Below are positions 18,644 through 26,993 of a DNA stretch of 64,000 nucleotides, one piece after another. The notes under the pieces are model-generated. The model searched no databases, was not told the DNA's origin, and worked only from the letters and a program-made list of their open reading frames with translations. Origin of the DNA: Lentisphaerota bacterium. Lineage in GTDB: Bacteria > Verrucomicrobiota > Lentisphaeria > Oligosphaerales > JABHEG01. Location: assembly GCA_018676675.1 (NCBI GenBank), contig JABHEG010000304.1, positions 1 to 64,000 of the forward strand, given 5' to 3'. Numbering within the stretch: the stretch's first letter is position 1; every line of letters begins with the position of its first letter. A program made the translations under genes and the position numbers.

Positions 18644-20032
18644 ATGAAGAAACGACCGAATATCCTGTTTCTGATGAGTGATGAGCACCGCCCCGATGTC
18701 GTCGGCTACGAGGGTGACGCCGTGGTGCGTACCCCCGTGTTGGACGAGCTTGCCCGAACGGGAACCGTGTTCCGCAATGCCTACACCCCTTCTCCCATCT
18801 GCGTTCCGTCTCGACAGTGCATGATGGCGGGGCAATTGCCCAAGACCTGTGGCTGTGAGGGCTGGACGGACCTGAAGCCCGGTTATCTGACCTTTTCCAG
18901 GCTCTTCTCACGCTATGCCTATCGCACTGTTTGCTGCGGCAAACTGCACCATCAGGGCTTTGACCAGATGCAGGGCTGGACCGATCGGCCGGCAGGGGAT
19001 ATTCAGGTTAGCGCCCCGCACATCGAGGGCAAGGTGGATGCGGAATTCAAGAAGCACCAGCGTCCGTTCGGTGACTTCAAGTGGTCGGATGCCAAGGAAG
19101 TCAAACGGGCAGGCGTGGGGGTGTCGCACCTGACCAACTGGGACCAGGAGTGGACTGACACAGCCTTGCGGTTTGTGGAGGAGTACTTCAATAATGCCCC
19201 TTACGACCGTGAACAGACGCAACCGATCATGCTCAAGGTGAGTCTGGTGCAGCCGCATTACCCTTACCAGGCCGACGCGGAGAAATTCGGCTACTACCTG
19301 AACCGTGTGACGCCGTTCCTGGATGAGCCGGTATCCGAACACCCCTTCCTGCGTCGTCGGCAGGTCGTGCCCGGAACGGATGCCCTCGAACGCGAGTTGC
19401 GCCGGGCCACCGCCGCTTACTACGGGATGATTGAGACGATTGACTCGCACTACGGCCGCGTGATTGATGCCCTGCGTTACGTTGGGCAGGATCTCGACGA
19501 CTGGATCATCGTCTACACCACAGATCATGGCGAGATGTTGGGCGAGCACGGAATCTGGGAGAAGCAGAAGTTCTACGAGGCAAGCGCCCGGGTGCCGTTG
19601 ATCGTTCGCTGGCCCAAACGCTTTGCCGGTGGGAAAGTCGTTCAGGAGAACGTCAACCTTTGCGACCTTTTCGCGACGCTCTGTGAGCTTTGTGATATCC
19701 CCTGTCCGAGTGGGCTGGACAGTAGAAGCCTTGTTCCCCTCATGGAAGGTGATGTCGCAGGCTGGGACAACGAAACGGTTTCCCAGTTCGGGCCACACAA
19801 CGTCATGATCAAGCAAGGCGACCTCAAGTACCAGTACTACGGTCCGGATATGCCGGAGGTCCTCTTTGATCTTGCCCGTGATCCCCGGGAACGGGAGGAC
19901 GTCATCTCGGACCCGGGGTACTCAGAGCAGGTTGCACGCTTCCGTCGACGTCTGGCGCAGTTGGGACACGGGCCCAATGCGGATACCGCATACACCAATG
20001 CCGGGTATCCCGTCCGTCCGAGCCGCGACTAA
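18644..20032 (+). CDS. Type I sulfatase, no signal peptide
   Basis: A 462-residue sulfatase with RPNILFLMSDEHRPD, formylglycine motif CVPSRQCMMAG (Cys 53), VQPHYPY and IVYTTDHGEMLGEHG. The start at 18644 begins MKKRPNIL; a frame to 18605 overlaps the upstream gene and lacks a site. It is the third sulfatase of the group lacking a signal peptide. The gene directly follows the CBM9-like lipoprotein gene and converges with the SGNH esterase gene across a 143-base gap that contains two hairpins. Confidence 0.92.
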   Translation: MKKRPNILFLMSDEHRPDVVGYEGDAVVRTPVLDELARTGTVFRNAYTPSPICVPSRQCMMAGQLPKTCGCEGWTDLKPGYLTFSRLFSRYAYRTVCCGKLHHQGFDQMQGWTDRPAGDIQVSAPHIEGKVDAEFKKHQRPFGDFKWSDAKEVKRAGVGVSHLTNWDQEWTDTALRFVEEYFNNAPYDREQTQPIMLKVSLVQPHYPYQADAEKFGYYLNRVTPFLDEPVSEHPFLRRRQVVPGTDALERELRRATAAYYGMIETIDSHYGRVIDALRYVGQDLDDWIIVYTTDHGEMLGEHGIWEKQKFYEASARVPLIVRWPKRFAGGKVVQENVNLCDLFATLCELCDIPCPSGLDSRSLVPLMEGDVAGWDNETVSQFGPHNVMIKQGDLKYQYYGPDMPEVLFDLARDPREREDVISDPGYSEQVARFRRRLAQLGHGPNADTAYTNAGYPVRPSRD

Positions 20033-20050
20033 CAGGAGCGGTTTCCTATG

Positions 20051-20080
20051 CCTGGAGGCGCCGGTTCTCTCCAACCGGCC
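20051..20080 (-). repeat. 30-bp hairpin repeat, copy A
   Basis: Read on the minus strand this is GGCCGGTTGG followed by AGAGAACCGGC and GCCTCCAGG. It matches 22484-22513 at 26 of 30 positions. CCGGTT and AACCGG can pair as a small hairpin. It lies between two convergent genes. A more divergent relative is at 9081-9109. Confidence 0.65.
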
Positions 20081-20118
20081 TGCTCCATCATCGCGAAGAA
20101 GCCCCCTCCCGTTGGCTT

Positions 20119-20150
20119 GCCCGCCATAGCCCTCCAGGGCGACGGCGGGT
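20119..20150. repeat. REP-like hairpin between convergent genes
   Basis: CCCGCC (20120-20125) pairs with GGCGGG (20144-20149). Inside it GCCC (20129-20132) pairs with GGGC (20137-20140) around TCCA. The two stems are separated by a small ATA/GAC internal loop. It resembles palindromic repeats common between genes in GC-rich bacteria. It may also act as a two-way terminator, but there is no T-tract. The first bases of the window carry a smaller hairpin with the same CCGCC/GGCGG arms. Confidence 0.55.
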
Positions 20151-20175
20151 CAGGGCTCTGACGGACACTTGCCGG

Positions 20176-21315
20176 TTACAGCCCCAAAATCGGTCGCAGC
20201 GCCTTCAGGAAGGCCTCTGCCTGGCGCATGAAGCCGAGGTCAGTGGGGTGTGACCCGTCGACCGTGTCCTCACCATCTTCTCCGAGGAGCGCTTCGCCCG
20301 GGAGGTAGTGCAACCCGGTGTAGCCTTCGGCAAGCAGTTGCTCGTACCCCTCGCGATGTGCGTCCCGGCTCGTCTCATTGCGTCGCCTGTTTCCGGTTAT
20401 CAGGAAAGCGTTGCAGTAGGTTCTGTCTTCGGTCAGCAGGATTGGCGTGTCGGGATGAGCGGTACGGATCTTCCTGACCAGCGGAACCAGCCGTTCTCTG
20501 ATCTGGTCCGCTCCCGTGTTGGGCAGGCAATCGAGGACGAATACGGCAGGATCCAGTTCGGCCAACAGGTCTGCAACTTCCGGCTCCATTTGGCCATTGC
20601 CGGAGAAACCCAGATTGATGACGGGCCACTGCAGGTGGCGGCCCACTATCGCCGTGTGGACCATGCCCGGACGTGAGGCGCACCCACCCTGAGTGATGGA
20701 CGTACCATAGAAGACGATCGGCTTGGCCTTTCCAACGGCGTAGGCGGGAGCTGTGCCGATTCGTCTATCCTGCGGGATGCCCAGCTCGACAGACGTGACC
20801 CCATTGTAGAGCGGCAGATAGAGCATGAACTCACGTTCACCTTCAGGAATCCCAGCGGTGAGTTGGACAGTGTTCGTCGGCGCCTTCTCGGGGCGGCCGA
20901 CTGCCAGCCAGTGCCAGGTTCCATCCGGTTGGCGAACGTAGAGGTCCAGGCCGCTGACACCGGTTGCCGGCATGTGGTTCATGGCAAGGGAGTTCGAGCG
21001 CAGGGTCCAACGGGCGTGGAGTGCGGTCGCATCGGTCACGAAGCGCACACACAGACCGGCCGAATGTCTGCTCAGATCCCAGACGGGGTCACGGACGACT
21101 CCCTTGGCTTTGGCAGGCAAGCGGTCATAAAACGCTTCGGTGTCTGTCCAGCCCTTCCCTTCGACGTTGAGAAGGCGGATGTCATACCAAACGCAGGCGC
21201 GTTCGGTGTCCTCCTGGCCTTGGTCGGCTTGGAGGAGTGTTTCCGTCGGAGCGGCGTGGGCTGCGGCAAGAGACAGGGCGGATTCCACAATCAGACCGGG
21301 TCGGCGCATTTGCAT
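20176..21315 (-). CDS. SGNH/GDSL hydrolase with N-terminal beta-sandwich, probable carbohydrate esterase
   Basis: A 379-residue protein. Residues 40-190 form a beta-sandwich (SGNH_hydr_N type: DIRLLNVEGKGW, HARWTLRSNSL, MLYLPLYNGVTSVELGI). The SGNH domain follows with block I FYGTSITQGG (nucleophile Ser), block II Gly in VINLGFSGNG, block III in LDCLPNTG and the catalytic pair in DGSHPTDLGF. This architecture is found in carbohydrate deacetylases. The N-terminus (MQMRRPGLIVESALSLAAAHAAP) could be a weak signal peptide. It is the last gene of the GHL10/GH5/GH130 cluster, 54 bases after GH130, which supports deacetylation of the same polysaccharide. Confidence 0.85.
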   Translation of the reverse strand: MQMRRPGLIVESALSLAAAHAAPTETLLQADQGQEDTERACVWYDIRLLNVEGKGWTDTEAFYDRLPAKAKGVVRDPVWDLSRHSAGLCVRFVTDATALHARWTLRSNSLAMNHMPATGVSGLDLYVRQPDGTWHWLAVGRPEKAPTNTVQLTAGIPEGEREFMLYLPLYNGVTSVELGIPQDRRIGTAPAYAVGKAKPIVFYGTSITQGGCASRPGMVHTAIVGRHLQWPVINLGFSGNGQMEPEVADLLAELDPAVFVLDCLPNTGADQIRERLVPLVRKIRTAHPDTPILLTEDRTYCNAFLITGNRRRNETSRDAHREGYEQLLAEGYTGLHYLPGEALLGEDGEDTVDGSHPTDLGFMRQAEAFLKALRPILGL

Positions 21316-21369
21316 GTTGGTGTTCCGTTGTCGGGCTCTTGGTGCGGAGAGAATGGGGACAGCGTCTGC

Positions 21370-22371
21370 TCACCCCCGAGGGGAATCACACAACGCGAGG
21401 AGATCGCCGACATCGGCGGTGACGAGGCATTCAACCGTATCGGCTGCTCCGTAGTAGATCTTGACTTCGCCCGTGTTCTCCAGGATCATGCCGCCGGGGA
21501 AGATGACATCGTTCCTGAAACCGTCGTCTGTCTCGTAGGGGGCTTCGGGGGCAATCAGAGGCGTCTTACTCATCGCCACAACCTTGGATGGATCGTCGAG
21601 GTCCAGCAGCATGATTCCGGCCGTGTAGCGCTTCTGCCAGGTCGCTTCCCAACCGTTCTTGCCCCGTGACGTGTCAATGTCGACAGCGTGGAACGTGGTG
21701 AGCCACCCTTTGGGAGTTTTCACCGGAGGGGCTGCCGGGCCGATCTTGTCATTGGCGTAGGGCACATGCTCGACTCCGAGGAGGAGGGAAAAATTCCCCC
21801 AGTAGCGCAGATCGGGAGAGTCACCGTACCAACAGTCGAAGCGGCTTCCACCACCACGACCGTAGACCGGGAAGGGACGCTCCAGGCGAACGTACTTGTC
21901 GTTCACCTTCTCAGGGAACAGCACCATGTTCCGGTTGTCGGGAACGGACATGCAGAGAACGTCGAACGTGTCGAAGTCATCCGTCACAGCAATTCCTCCG
22001 CGTACGCCATGGGCGGTGTCAACCGCGAAGCACATGTAGCAGCGACCGTCGATGACCGTGAGGCGGGGATCGTAGGCCCTGCGGACGTCGTCGTCCTGCA
22101 GCGCAAAGCAGGGCTCCGGCTGCACTGTCCAGGCGATACCATCGTCGCTGAATGCCAGGCCGATATTGGTTGCCCTTGGGTGCGGGGAATCTTCCCGTCG
22201 CCCGTAGTCGTTCCGGAAGACCATGACGTACTTGCCCTGGAACTTCGTGATGCCGGCGTTGAACACGAGGAGGGCCTCATAGGGCACGTCGTTCGCCGCG
22301 AGCACGGGGTTGGCTGGGCAGCGTGTGATGACGGGACTCGACGTGACGGGGCCGACCGGGGTGTATTCCAT
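21370..22371 (-). CDS. Glycoside hydrolase family 130 phosphorylase (mannoside type)
   Basis: A 333-residue five-bladed propeller enzyme. GH130 members phosphorolyse beta-mannosides, giving mannose 1-phosphate. Visible blocks are PVLAANDVPYEALLVFNAGI, KYVMVFRNDYGRR (phosphate-side Arg), RRAYDPRLTVIDGRCYMCF with the catalytic Asp, LERPFPVYGRGGG, WYGDSPDLRYWG and the ending FPGGMILENTGEVKIYYGAAD. There is no signal peptide, so it acts in the cytoplasm on imported oligosaccharides. AAGGAAG lies before the ATG. It follows the GH5 gene after 168 bases that contain a hairpin repeat. Confidence 0.93.
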   Translation of the reverse strand: MEYTPVGPVTSSPVITRCPANPVLAANDVPYEALLVFNAGITKFQGKYVMVFRNDYGRREDSPHPRATNIGLAFSDDGIAWTVQPEPCFALQDDDVRRAYDPRLTVIDGRCYMCFAVDTAHGVRGGIAVTDDFDTFDVLCMSVPDNRNMVLFPEKVNDKYVRLERPFPVYGRGGGSRFDCWYGDSPDLRYWGNFSLLLGVEHVPYANDKIGPAAPPVKTPKGWLTTFHAVDIDTSRGKNGWEATWQKRYTAGIMLLDLDDPSKVVAMSKTPLIAPEAPYETDDGFRNDVIFPGGMILENTGEVKIYYGAADTVECLVTADVGDLLALCDSPRG

Positions 22372-22483
22372 CGGGGTGGCTTCCTTCTGGGTAGGGCACG
22401 GAGATGTTGCCGTTGTGTGGTGTTCAGATCGGGTACGGTAAATCAGGGGTGGGATCGGCGCAAGGGCGGACGTGAGGGGTAAA

Positions 22484-22513
22484 GGCCGGCTGCGGAGAAC
22501 CGGCTCCTCCAGG
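22484..22513 (+). repeat. 30-bp hairpin repeat, copy B
   Basis: The sequence is GGCCGGCTGC, then GGAGAACCGG and CTCCTCCAGG. It matches the minus-strand reading of 20051-20080 at 26 of 30 positions. A second GC palindrome, GGCCGGCC, follows at 22517-22524. It lies between the GH5 stop and the GH130 start and may shape the GH5-GH130 transcript. Confidence 0.65.
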
Positions 22514-22539
22514 AAGGCCGGCCGGTTGCATTGTGGGAA

Positions 22540-24150
22540 TCAGGGCTTCTCGTTCCTGGCGAACCACTTGAGGAGCAAGGCTTTGCGCTTGGTCGGCTCG
22601 TCCGTTCGGCTGTGGTCATCCGGATTGCTGTTGTGTTCCACGCTCCATCCGTCCCACTCTCGGAACGCATGGTACGACCAGTCCCAGCCGTACTCTTCGA
22701 AGATCTCGATGCAATCCCCAAGATACCGGAATGCGCTGTTGTCGGGTGCCCAACGGATTGCGCTGAACTCGCCGACATAGATATGGACGTTGTAGGCGAG
22801 CTGGAATTCCCGCACGGGGGCGAGGTGCTTGCGCAGGGCTTCCTTGTCATACTCGTGGGCGCCGATCTTCCCCGGGTAGAGCACTCCTGTTGGGCTCCCG
22901 TGGACGCCCTGATGGGTGAATTGGTGCGGGTAGTACATATGTACTTGGTAGACGACGTTGGGGATCTCGACTGGTTCGAGGAATTTGAATCCCTCGGCCG
23001 AATCCCAGTGATCGACTTCAATGATGATCGGGCGTTCCGGATCAATGGCTCTGATCGCTTTTGCCGCAAGTACCTGAGCCCCGAGGTAATCAGGCATGCC
23101 GTCTGGAGAAGGCTTGTTCTGCACCGGTTCATTGACCAGATCATAGCCCCAAACGGCTTGGTTTCCTTTGTACCGCCGGGCGATCTTCCTCCAGACGGCG
23201 ACGAAGCTCTCCAGGTACTTCCTTTCATGGAGGATCACCAGATCTCGATTCGGTCGCCGTCCACCGGGCGGGGAATGTAGGTCCACTACGGCCAGGATCC
23301 CATATCTGAGACAGGCATCGAGCACCTTGTCCAGATCCGCAAGCTCATCTTTGAGCCAGGCATCATACTTGGCCGAGTCGTAGTCGAGCCCATGCTTGTA
23401 GTCCGCTCCCCACTTAGTGGTCATCTGCCATCGGATCAGGTTGGCATTCCACGCCTTACCGAAGATACGCAGGTCCTCATCCCTAAACGTATTCGGGGAC
23501 ATTGCTCCCCTGAGACGCGGCAGGCTGTGGCCCCGGAAGGGGGGAGGCGCGTTGGGCTTTGGCTGCGGGCGAACCGGGCGTACGTGCTTGACCGTCACTC
23601 TGATGTCGTCGAAGTGTACCGTGCCGCTGCTTTCCTGAAGTCCCAGCAGGAGCCAGGCCTCACTCACATTCTCGGGGATTGGGGCCGAGAACATCAGGCG
23701 CCGCCAATCGAATGTCCCATGGACCCCGTTCTCGTTCTGCCAGTGGGGGCCGTCCGAGGCGATGTGGTGGAACATGAACTTGACCCCGTTGTAGGTGTGC
23801 GCAGGCTTGCTGACAGCATCAGCCTTCGCCCAACACTCGAAATTGAGCCAGCAGTCCCCGAAGCGGCTCACATCGAGGGGCAGCTTGATCATGTTTCCCT
23901 CACCGGCGCCGGCTTCGGCGACCGTCGTTCGGAGGCACATTCCCCGTTCGGGCAGGCTGATCCACTGAGCGCACGGTGCCGTGGACCAACGGGTGCGTTC
24001 TCGCGCATCCTCGAAGTTCGAGCGGAAAACGAGTTCGCCGCGCCGTCTGCCCGGCTTCGGCTGTCCCTGGGCCGTTCCGTGTTCCTGCGAGGAGGCCATC
24101 GCAGTCCCGAAGGCGATGCCGGCAATGAGAAGACGGTTGATCGTGACCAT
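22540..24150 (-). CDS. Secreted glycoside hydrolase family 5 endo-glycanase with N-terminal CBM-like domain
   Basis: A 536-residue protein. The ATG at 24150 (AGGGG upstream) gives a signal peptide (MVTINRLLIAGIAFGTAMAS). Residues 40-180 are a beta-sandwich of carbohydrate-binding type (VFRSNFEDARERTRW, VHFDDIRVTV). Residues 200-535 are a GH5 barrel with LIRWQMTTKW, AVVDLHSPPGG, the acid/base Glu 341 in YDLVNEPV, VYQVHMYYPHQF and the nucleophile Glu 461 in VGEFSAIRW. GH5 includes cellulases and mannanases; the GH130 partner favours a beta-mannan-type substrate. The stop of the upstream gene lies 23 bases before this ATG. Confidence 0.92.
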   Translation of the reverse strand: MVTINRLLIAGIAFGTAMASSQEHGTAQGQPKPGRRRGELVFRSNFEDARERTRWSTAPCAQWISLPERGMCLRTTVAEAGAGEGNMIKLPLDVSRFGDCWLNFECWAKADAVSKPAHTYNGVKFMFHHIASDGPHWQNENGVHGTFDWRRLMFSAPIPENVSEAWLLLGLQESSGTVHFDDIRVTVKHVRPVRPQPKPNAPPPFRGHSLPRLRGAMSPNTFRDEDLRIFGKAWNANLIRWQMTTKWGADYKHGLDYDSAKYDAWLKDELADLDKVLDACLRYGILAVVDLHSPPGGRRPNRDLVILHERKYLESFVAVWRKIARRYKGNQAVWGYDLVNEPVQNKPSPDGMPDYLGAQVLAAKAIRAIDPERPIIIEVDHWDSAEGFKFLEPVEIPNVVYQVHMYYPHQFTHQGVHGSPTGVLYPGKIGAHEYDKEALRKHLAPVREFQLAYNVHIYVGEFSAIRWAPDNSAFRYLGDCIEIFEEYGWDWSYHAFREWDGWSVEHNSNPDDHSRTDEPTKRKALLLKWFARNEKP

Positions 24151-24173
24151 GGTGGTTTCCCCTGTCTGATCCC

Positions 24174-26993
24174 TCAATAGGTTAGACGTTTTCCGTCTTC
24201 GAGAAAGAGCTCGACTTCACGCAGGTAGATTGATCGCTTTTTGTGCGGGACGCAGACCTTGTCCGGCGAGCGGACGCGTTTGCCGGTGTCGTTTGTGTCG
24301 GTGAGGAGGAGCCGGAAGCGAGTGGCTTTGGTCGGGGGGAAGCGGTGGCTGGCTACGAAGCTCGAGGCGCCCTGGCCGGTGTAGCGTGGGGAATCGGTGA
24401 TCGGCTCGATAAGGTCTTGCCAGGTTGTGTCTTGCAGAGCCTGGAAGCGGTAGCCTTTGGCCGAACTCGAGCCACTCGGATTCCCGGCGTAGGAGAGCAT
24501 GCCGTGATGCAGGTTGAACCCCGTCAGCTCCAGTGGGCGTCCGAAGGAGATCTCCAGCCAGTGTCCCAACCCGGTCACGTGCCAGTAGGAGTTCGTGTCT
24601 CCATCAAACGCGTTGGCCATCTTTGCGTCCCGCATGTCGGAGGAGAGAGTGGGCCGGGACTGAATCAGAGCTTCGGGTGCCGCGGCCTCGCTCGGGAGCT
24701 GCTCGATGGATGACACGGGGAGTCGATACAACTCGGACTTTCCGCTGGCAGTCGAGTCGAACAGAAGCCACGCGCCATCTGGTGACCACGATACGTTACA
24801 GGCACTTTCTAGCCCGGTTTCCACCCGAATCGGGAGGGCATTGGGACGCGGAACGAGCAGGTAGACGCCCCAGCCTGGATCTCCATCACGATAGCCAGTG
24901 AAGGCGATCAGGCGCCCATCCGGTGACCAGCGGGGTGCGTAGGCCGCGCAGGTGGCTTCGGTCAGTCTGATGGCAAAGGAGGGATTGTCCACCCGGGTCA
25001 GCATCAGGTGCCAAATCCCGGCGTGACTGGTGAGGCGCCCGAAGACGATGTACTTGCCGTCCGGGCTGAGGGTGGGCTGGACGGCGTAGGCTCCTCCTTG
25101 GCGGAAAAGGTCTTCCCGGCTGCCCCCGGAGATACCCACGCGCTGGATGAACATTGAGTTCTCTTTCTCCACCAGGCCCCCGCTGACTCCCCATTTGCTG
25201 TTGAAGACTACGCTCCGGCCGTCGGGAGTGACTACAGGGAGGTACTCGGCAACCAAGCCGGTTGTGAGCTGTGTGTGGATGTGGGTCGCGACGTCGGTGT
25301 GTCGGATGTTCACGCCGGGGAGCGTGTTTCGCAATTGGGAGTCAATCTTGTGCAGGTGGCTCCCGGTCCAGCCGGGCTGAGCATCGGCAATGGTCCGGAA
25401 GGCGGTTTTCGGGAGGTCGCCATGAGCGTAGACAAGGGCCTTGCTGTCCGGAGTCCAGGCTGGGAACATGCTGAACCCCGGGCCGGTGTCCAGAGCGGTG
25501 ACTGCTCCTGAGGCGACGTCCAACAGGTGGATTCTGGCCTCGCCGGAGCGATTTGACTGGAAGGCGATTGTCCTGCCGTCCGGACTCCAGGCGCCCTCGG
25601 AGCTGTTCCCGGGGCCTGTTGCGAGCCGCTTGAGGGCGGGGATCATTCCTGAGATGGAGGGGCGCCGCGGGGCCATCCGCGGACGCGGTCGGATACGTTG
25701 CTTGTCGGGGGGCGGCGCTGTGCCGCGCGGTGTCCAGGGTTTGATGGTCCTGCATGTGGTCCGTGCGAGTTCGGCGATGGCGTTGCGCGTGTCCAGCCGG
25801 TAGTTGTTGTAGTCCACACATTCCATACTGACACCTGCGCCCCCCTCTTCCCAGGCAATGGTCATCAGGCGTCTGGCCACTTTGACTTGGGGTAGTTTCG
25901 TCAGTTGGGTGAGGTGCCGGAGCCCCTTCCTGCGGAACGAGTAAGCCGAGATGGGCCAGTGGACCTTGCAGCGCCCGTCCACGTAGTCCATGATTTGTCT
26001 CCCGTACTCTCGGTACGTCTCAAACGGCCGTTTGGGATCCCAGTCGATCGAGTGCATGACCAACGTGTCGATGATGCCCATGTCGACCCAGGCGCGCCAA
26101 TCAGCGGCTCGGTACAGCATCGGGCTGTCACCCGGTGCGTCACGAACCGGGGCAATGCCTGCAACACCGACCAGCAATTCCACGTGACGCCCGGTGCGTT
26201 TTTCGTAGGCATCAAGGTGTTCTCGCATGCGACGGAAGAGCTCGGTGACGTAGTCGGCAACGTGTTCGCACCACCGCGGGTCACGTTCGTTTTCTGGGGG
26301 CGCTTCGCCGTACTTCTCCCGGAACGCGCTCGTTACTGCGGGGACATACTCCGCCCAGGGCCCCCACATTCCCGCGCGGAAGGTGTCGATGAAAATGCCC
26401 TCAGCTCCACGGGCGAGCAACTCATCCAGAATGGCCAGCTTGTAGTCAATGACTTCAGGGTAGCACAGGCTGACACGGCCGAGCCAGGGCTGCCCACTGT
26501 GGGTTCTTCCCCAGAACTGTGGGTACTTCATATTCCAGGCCATGAATGCCTTGTAGAACCCAGGGGCGTGACATTCCTCGAACGGCCAGTGTATGTAGGG
26601 ACGCATTCCACGGTCTCGGCCGAGCCGAAGGGCGATTTCCAGCAGGTCCGGTTCGGGACGGTTGAAGTCGGCCCAGCCGAAGATGAACCGATCCCCGATG
26701 GAGGCCTTGCGCTTGTCAATATCGCTGCGGTAGGATGGACGGAATGCGCTGGGATGTCTGATGCTGTTCCCGGAACTGCGGAAGAACTGAACGTTGGCCC
26801 CTGTCTCAGCGACATGGTCCAGAATCTTGGCCATGCCGGCTTCCGTTTCGCTGTCGAACCATGTGGCGAAGTCAAAGTGGTCGACCCATGGGGCGACCTC
26901 GAATGGTTGTGCTACGGGCGGCTCAGCCACGAGTTGGGAGGTCCAGGCGCAGGCCACAACAGCGAGAAGTCTCAGTTTCCGTTCCTGGATCAT
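24174..26993 (-). CDS. Secreted GHL10-like barrel fused to a TolB-type propeller and F5/8C domain
   Basis: A 939-residue exported protein. After a signal peptide (about residues 1-23), residues 30-420 form a glycoside-hydrolase-like barrel of the GHL10/DUF187 kind (VDHFDFATWFDSETEAGM, PYIHWPFEE, GAEGIFIDTFRAG with a possible catalytic Asp, DTLVMHSIDWD). Residues 455-770 carry PD40 propeller repeats (AWSPDGRTIAFQSNRSG, PTLSPDGKYIVFGR, RWSPDGRLIAFTGYRDG). Residues 775-935 are an F5/8 type C discoidin domain (MANAFDGDTNSYWHV, HWLEISFGRPLELTGF). The fusion suggests glycan binding by the C-terminal domain. It is the first gene of the GH5/GH130/SGNH cluster. Confidence 0.85.
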   Translation of the reverse strand: MIQERKLRLLAVVACAWTSQLVAEPPVAQPFEVAPWVDHFDFATWFDSETEAGMAKILDHVAETGANVQFFRSSGNSIRHPSAFRPSYRSDIDKRKASIGDRFIFGWADFNRPEPDLLEIALRLGRDRGMRPYIHWPFEECHAPGFYKAFMAWNMKYPQFWGRTHSGQPWLGRVSLCYPEVIDYKLAILDELLARGAEGIFIDTFRAGMWGPWAEYVPAVTSAFREKYGEAPPENERDPRWCEHVADYVTELFRRMREHLDAYEKRTGRHVELLVGVAGIAPVRDAPGDSPMLYRAADWRAWVDMGIIDTLVMHSIDWDPKRPFETYREYGRQIMDYVDGRCKVHWPISAYSFRRKGLRHLTQLTKLPQVKVARRLMTIAWEEGGAGVSMECVDYNNYRLDTRNAIAELARTTCRTIKPWTPRGTAPPPDKQRIRPRPRMAPRRPSISGMIPALKRLATGPGNSSEGAWSPDGRTIAFQSNRSGEARIHLLDVASGAVTALDTGPGFSMFPAWTPDSKALVYAHGDLPKTAFRTIADAQPGWTGSHLHKIDSQLRNTLPGVNIRHTDVATHIHTQLTTGLVAEYLPVVTPDGRSVVFNSKWGVSGGLVEKENSMFIQRVGISGGSREDLFRQGGAYAVQPTLSPDGKYIVFGRLTSHAGIWHLMLTRVDNPSFAIRLTEATCAAYAPRWSPDGRLIAFTGYRDGDPGWGVYLLVPRPNALPIRVETGLESACNVSWSPDGAWLLFDSTASGKSELYRLPVSSIEQLPSEAAAPEALIQSRPTLSSDMRDAKMANAFDGDTNSYWHVTGLGHWLEISFGRPLELTGFNLHHGMLSYAGNPSGSSSAKGYRFQALQDTTWQDLIEPITDSPRYTGQGASSFVASHRFPPTKATRFRLLLTDTNDTGKRVRSPDKVCVPHKKRSIYLREVELFLEDGKRLTY

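Noticed and set aside
18908-19816. Minus-strand open frame of 302 codons
   Set aside because: Antisense to a clear sulfatase gene; typical GC-rich shadow.
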